DNA from: Lepeophtheirus salmonis
Taxonomy: Eukaryota; Arthropoda; Copepoda; Siphonostomatoida; Caligidae
NCBI RefSeq assembly: GCF_016086655.4
Contig: NC_052144.2
Span: 26,567,896-26,631,895 of the forward strand
DNA length: 64,000 nt
Reading direction: 5' to 3'
Position numbers and translations under genes: made by a program. The notes beneath the pieces are model-generated. The model had not been told where the DNA came from and did no database searches. It saw nothing but the letters and a program-made list of their open reading frames with translations. Numbering within the stretch: the stretch's first letter is position 1; each line of letters opens with the position of its first letter. Positions 61,301-64,000 of the stretch are shown piece by piece.

Positions 61301-64000
61301 TAATTAAATAGGCGTACAAATAAGAAATAACTTTATTATAATAAAATAATTTACTTTTTGTACAGGAAGATCCCGAAATGCACTAGGAGCTTGAGACTCA
61401 CTCAAATTATCTTTTTGGTCTTCTAAGAAACCAAACATGTCATCAACGACTGCAGAATCATCAACAGGTTGATCAGCTTTCTCTTCGGCATCCTTCATAA
61501 TTTGCAAATTTCTTCTGACAAGGATTTCATTTTTCTTTAATTCCTCTTCTTCTTCTCGGACGAGGTTATCCATCCGTTCTTTAAATTTCTTTTCAGCCAC
61601 TTCACGTGCTTTCTTTTTGCCTAATTGTTTTTCCATCTGTCTAGCTTCATACTCTTTCATTTTTAGAGCCTCAGTTCTTGCACGATATTCAATCTATAAT
61701 ATAAAGATAAGTTTAACAAAAAAGCCAAGAATATATTTTATGGGCATACTCTTAGTTTTCTAAACTTTCTCTGTGCTATGACTCTTCTGACATGAGATTG
61801 AATTTTAATGACTGCGTTGAGTTTCCTAAAATATTCTTGTCTGACTAGGGCTCCTCTACATCTTGCTTGAAGACGAATTATATTCTCTCTTAAACGTTTG
61901 TATTCTTGGCATAAGGCACGTGAGCGTATCAGAGCTTGAAGTCTCATATAACCTAATCTCATTCTTTGGAATTTACGTTTTCCATTATAAGCACGGAAAT
62001 ACTTTTGAATAACTATGGCTGCAGCTTTTTTCTTAAGAAATAGACTTCTATAGTACCAGCCTTTTATGCAACGTTGAAGAACTAAAATTTTACGTGTCAA
62101 TACTCTATCACGCTCTTGTTCAAGAAAGAGATCCTGTGCATCCTTTAAGAACACTTTTGTTCGCCCTAATTGATAATCAGCTTTGCCCAAAGCACTCTGA
62201 CAAATTTTAGCAGTGGCTCCACGACAATTGTCCTGTAATTTAGAAGCAGGAGGACATCCAGATATAAGAAATCTATAACGATCTACAAATTCCGTAAACG
62301 TGTGTCTAATTGGATATCCCGCACGACGAATACGAATTGTTTCCATCATACCAGAGTATCTCAATTGTCGACAACAAAGCTCTCTATCAAACATCTAAAA
62401 AATAAAATTTATAAATAATATGTTATCTTCATGGAAGCAAGGTTATTCGTACCATCGGAGTTTTGAGTTCGTTTGGCTTAATACACCGAACAAAGAAGGG
62501 ATTGCACATTCCCAATGTGTTCATTAGAGATTCTAGAGATTTTTTAAACTGAGAAGATAGAGTTGGGGCTCTTTTACGAGTTTCAGATCCCATGCTTAAG
62601 TCCCTAGCAAAAATTGCTTGTAGAAACTTATTTTTGGAATCATGAATTAACTGAAGTAGATCGGCACTAAAAGTATCTCTATTTTTGTCCAGAAATCCTC
62701 TAGTATCATAAAAAACGACACCAGCAAAGTGATTGAGTCCAAAGGAGGTGTTTATATCTGATTTAGGCTTAAGATAATTTCTATTTGAACCGTGTCTTTG
62801 GTGCAGTTTATTCAAAAGTGTTTGATCATTGCCCTAAAAGATCAAAATGTATAGGTATATGTATAAATTTAATGCCTCATATTCCTTTTACCTTAGGGAA
62901 TTTGGATTCCTCGTCAATGAGAGACATTATATTTAAAGGTCGTATGGCAATCAAATCAAGAGCTTCTTGATTATCAACAAATTCGATATGATGCCAATTG
63001 ATTGCCTCTAGGTTATATTCTTCTTGTTCCAATTTAAAAATATGACGTACAAAAAACTGTTGAAGATTTTCATTGGCAAAATTAATACAAAATTGCTCAA
63101 AAGAATTGGTGTTGAAGTTTTCAAAACCAAAAATATCCAAAACACCAATTGCAGATCGATCATCAGAAGTGTGTAGCTCTGGTTTAAAGATGGCTTCATT
63201 AATTTTTTTAACAATATGTATGAAAAGCCTTCCGTAAATTCCTTTTGCAAAGGCATCACGAACATCTTTGGATTGGTTGGTATTCAAAGTAGACACCTAA
63301 AAGTATATTAAGACAATACTCATTTGAAATTATGGTAGTACAAAGTATGTGTAAAAATATTTTCATTTCTTTATGCATTAGATAGTTCACATATATATAT
63401 ACTTTTTTTTTGCAAAAAGATTTAAAAAATACATATTTATCGGTTTGTTTATCCGTTCAAACACCCACATTTGATTATCATAATTTTCATTCATCCCACA
63501 GTCAAGAAAAATAGTGTAAGTGGATGCAATGAAAGACAATATTTGTAGTGTTCAAAAATAAACTTTTCATCCATAAAATACTACCAACAACATACCACTG
63601 TTTCTCCTTGAGCAAAAATAGTCTTTGATGTCAACGCAGCAATAAGGGCCTGTTTATTGACACCAAGGATTGCAGCTACCCGTTCTACATTGACATGTTC
63701 AGGGATCTCAGTAGCATCTAAATTAGAAATGACCTTGGCTTTATACTTGACATTTCCCATATGAAGAAGAGCCGCGAGGATTTTGAGTATATCCCAAATA
63801 TCCTGATCAGAGTACATTAGCACTTTCATTGCAGATCTGATATCTGCAAATTCTGCGGCATCATCTCTACCATCACAAAGAGTGCTTCCTCCCTAAAAAT
63901 AAACATATAATATTGAAGACAATATGTATTTGCATTTCTTTGTTAAAGGTATAAAAACTCACTCCAATAAGGTACTTGTAATGAGTAGCATCTTTAAGCT
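46103..64000 (-). CDS. Myo7a: Unconventional myosin VIIa, 17 exons, 5' part outside window
   Basis: Actin-based motor of stereocilia, microvilli, bristles and hairs in animals. The exons joined in phase give about 1,926 residues that follow insect myosin VIIa (Drosophila crinkled) from end to end, so about 240 N-terminal residues, including the P-loop, lie beyond 64000. Order: motor with switch II (DIFGFENF), SH1/SH2 and converter; five IQ motifs; a charged helical region; MyTH4-FERM; SH3; MyTH4-FERM; end [11 protein letters not shown]. All internal splice junctions are GT/AG and phases agree; no stop or frameshift was seen. Introns are mostly 53-68 nt, with larger ones of 296, 299, 1162, 1936 and 7742 nt. 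The gene appears functional. MYO7B-type paralogues share the domain plan, but arthropods normally have one VIIa gene. Confidence 0.95.
46371..46864 (-). CDS. Myo7a: Myosin VIIa exon (FERM-2, central lobe)
   Basis: Phase 1 to 0. [40 protein letters not shown], and [20 protein letters not shown]. Ends SLIHPQTK at a GTGAG donor. Confidence 0.95.
46929..47130 (-). CDS. Myo7a: Myosin VIIa exon (FERM-2, F1 lobe)
   Basis: Phase 0 to 1. [20 protein letters not shown], then [20 protein letters not shown]. The plus-strand frame across it is an antisense shadow. Confidence 0.95.
47199..47519 (-). CDS. Myo7a: Myosin VIIa exon (end of MyTH4-2, start of FERM-2)
   Basis: 107 codons. Opens [20 protein letters not shown], then [23 protein letters not shown]-2 starts around [20 protein letters not shown]. 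Confidence 0.95.
47816..48220 (-). CDS. Myo7a: Myosin VIIa exon (linker and second MyTH4)
   Basis: 135 codons. A glycine-rich variable linker ([17 protein letters not shown]) is followed by [32 protein letters not shown] and [12 protein letters not shown] of MyTH4-2. Confidence 0.95.
48221..50156. other. Myosin VIIa intron of 1.9 kb
   Basis: Apart from the hAT remnant at 49480-50075 it is AT-rich, with no gene recognised. Confidence 0.6.
49480..50075 (-). mobile_element. hAT transposon remnant inside a myosin VIIa intron
   Basis: The minus strand encodes a hAT C-terminal dimerisation segment: [20 protein letters not shown], then [19 protein letters not shown]. An end-like CAGTGAGGCACC followed by AACGCGTTACTC is at about 50037-50062. 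The other side (49480-49620) is rich in AGTTACTT/AAGTTAC repeats, as in subterminal regions. Most of the transposase is missing. It sits antiparallel to nothing: same strand as the host gene. Confidence 0.7.
50157..50347 (-). CDS. Myo7a: Myosin VIIa exon (SH3 domain)
   Basis: Phase 1 to 0. The SH3 fold is visible as [32 protein letters not shown] and [14 protein letters not shown]. It ends at a GTAGG donor. Confidence 0.93.
50348..51509. other. Myosin VIIa intron of 1.2 kb, no insert recognised
   Basis: AT-rich sequence with short frames on both strands and no conserved motif. Confidence 0.6.
51510..51679 (-). CDS. Myo7a: Myosin VIIa exon (end of FERM-1)
   Basis: Phase 2 to 1. [20 protein letters not shown], then [20 protein letters not shown]. 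It lies isolated between introns of 7,742 and 1,162 nt. Confidence 0.93.
51680..54618. other. First part of the 7.7-kb myosin VIIa intron
   Basis: No gene seen. Homopolymer runs near 52485-52506 and an (AT)n run near 54070-54093 are present. A G-rich piece at 53225-53275 (ATCCAGGGGGTGGACTGGAG) resembles a dispersed repeat end. Confidence 0.5.
54619..54934. mobile_element. MITE (316 bp), longer member of the 37573 family
   Basis: Inverted ends CCAAGGTTAATAGAAATAC and its reverse complement at 54913-54934. The interior contains two diverged direct copies of a module with TTTTGT(C/A)AAAATCTG and AGTCGGT. The 37573-37755 member is shorter, with one such region. Confidence 0.75.
55298..56141 (-). 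mobile_element. Internally deleted mariner element (844 bp)
   Basis: Terminal repeats starting CGAGGTGTGTT, with the inverse AACACACCTCG at the right end, are flanked by TA (55296-55297 and 56142-56143). The minus strand carries a decayed mariner transposase: [20 protein letters not shown] and then [20 protein letters not shown], which is the region before the first catalytic Asp, then GYDVKTKP in continuation after a stop. The rest of the catalytic domain is deleted. It lies within the large myosin VIIa intron. Confidence 0.85.
56144..57020. other. Myosin VIIa intron stretch between mariner and MITE
   Basis: Only a short palindrome (56540-56579) was found here, no gene. Confidence 0.5.
56540..56579. 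repeat. Perfect 15-bp hairpin
   Basis: AGCTATTCACAATTT and its exact reverse complement, separated by 10 nt. Intronic; function unknown. Confidence 0.7.
57021..57176. mobile_element. MITE of 156 bp with TA target sites
   Basis: Ends GGTCGACTTTTGGTGGAGTA and the inverse TGCTCCACCGAAAATCGACC, flanked by TA. The inverted similarity extends about 45 bp inward on each side. No coding capacity. The TA sites suggest a Tc1/mariner-type mobiliser. Confidence 0.75.
57180..59421. other. Remainder of the large myosin VIIa intron
   Basis: AT-rich. A G-run cluster lies near 57990-58045. Frames at 58199-58408 and elsewhere have no recognisable content and no splice support. Confidence 0.5.
59422..59666 (-). 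CDS. Myo7a: Myosin VIIa exon (FERM-1, C lobe)
   Basis: Phase 0 to 2. [20 protein letters not shown], then [20 protein letters not shown]. It is followed by the 7.7-kb intron. Confidence 0.95.
59735..60133 (-). CDS. Myo7a: Myosin VIIa exon (FERM-1, central lobe)
   Basis: 133 codons, with [17 protein letters not shown] and [20 protein letters not shown]. The segment [13 protein letters not shown] differs from the fly protein but keeps frame. Confidence 0.95.
60201..60621 (-). CDS. Myo7a: Myosin VIIa exon (end of MyTH4-1, start of FERM-1)
   Basis: Begins [14 protein letters not shown], the MyTH4 signature, and continues with [17 protein letters not shown]. The F1 lobe of FERM opens at [20 protein letters not shown]. 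Ends SLYIALFDK. Confidence 0.95.
60675..61297 (-). CDS. Myo7a: Myosin VIIa exon (first MyTH4 domain)
   Basis: Phase 0 to 2. Starts with an acidic linker ([20 protein letters not shown]), then MyTH4 with [28 protein letters not shown] and [18 protein letters not shown]. The loop with [15 protein letters not shown] is an insertion relative to what I recall of the fly protein. Confidence 0.95.
61355..61693 (-). CDS. Myo7a: Myosin VIIa exon (charged helix after the lever arm)
   Basis: 113 codons, dense in alternating K/R and E runs ([20 protein letters not shown]), consistent with a single alpha-helix or short coiled coil. It ends with the conserved [15 protein letters not shown]. Confidence 0.95.
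61750..62394 (-). CDS. Myo7a: Myosin VIIa exon (converter and five IQ motifs)
   Basis: 215 codons. [20 protein letters not shown] is the SH1/converter region, followed by the lever arm with five consecutive IQ motifs (for example [49 protein letters not shown]) that bind calmodulin-type light chains. Confidence 0.95.
62453..62833 (-). CDS. Myo7a: Myosin VIIa exon (lower 50 kDa, actin-binding part)
   Basis: 127 codons. Contains [20 protein letters not shown] and, near the end, [15 protein letters not shown], which leads into the SH2/SH1 helices. Confidence 0.95.
62892..63296 (-). CDS. Myo7a: Myosin VIIa exon (switch II and relay helix)
   Basis: 135 codons. It includes [12 protein letters not shown], the switch II motif that senses gamma-phosphate, and [18 protein letters not shown] of the relay helix, then [12 protein letters not shown]. 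The upstream intron is 299 nt. Confidence 0.95.
63596..63892 (-). CDS. Myo7a: Myosin VIIa exon (motor domain, upper 50 kDa region)
   Basis: Ninety-nine codons, phase 0 to 0, from [19 protein letters not shown] to FAQGETV. It carries the conserved [17 protein letters not shown] stretch and the myosin-typical LAALLHMGN. Confidence 0.95.
63963..64000 (-). CDS. Myo7a: Myosin VIIa exon (motor domain), partial
   Basis: Last 38 nt of an exon cut by the window edge: [12 protein letters not shown] followed by a GTGAGT donor. Confidence 0.85.

Overview
The window is nuclear DNA of an animal, most likely an arthropod. It is AT-rich, with spliced genes, GT/AG introns, a TATA box, AATAAA signals and many Tc1/mariner, hAT, LINE, SINE and MITE remnants. 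The protein encoded at the right end is very close to insect myosin VIIa (compared from memory). The Tc1-rich background would fit a copepod such as a sea louse, but that is inference.

Left part (1-34,963): a nested tandem duplication. A unit U (12.18 kb where complete) occurs as U0 (2574-7923, truncated at its left), U1 (7924-20106) and U2 (20107-29873). It is followed by a 1 kb segment R and by X' (30896-34963). The window opens with X (1-2575), a second copy of X', joined to U0 through 2 bp of microhomology. The simplest reading is a block of at least 32 kb (U-U-U-R-X) that is itself duplicated. U1 and U2 each carry a small spliced gene for a putative secreted protein, and U0 has lost it through a 2.3 kb microhomology deletion. 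Each unit also carries a long-armed inverted-repeat element, LINE remnants and a Tc1-like element. The U/U junction falls inside that Tc1-like element.

Middle part (35,000-46,000): no convincing intact gene. It holds a THAP-domain fragment, two Tc1-like transposase remnants, a small MITE, a fold-back element, and a hAT transposase pseudogene interrupted by a 2.1 kb inverted-repeat element.

Right part (46,103-64,000, minus strand): 17 exons of a myosin VIIa gene. They run from the motor domain (the 5' part lies beyond the window) through five IQ motifs, a charged helix, MyTH4-FERM, SH3 and the second MyTH4-FERM to the stop codon. All exons are in phase. Most introns are 53-68 nt, but three large ones (1.2, 1.9 and 7.7 kb) hold hAT, mariner and MITE remnants.

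No new enzyme system was found. The most unusual content is the duplication architecture, the duplicated secreted-protein gene, and several structured elements.
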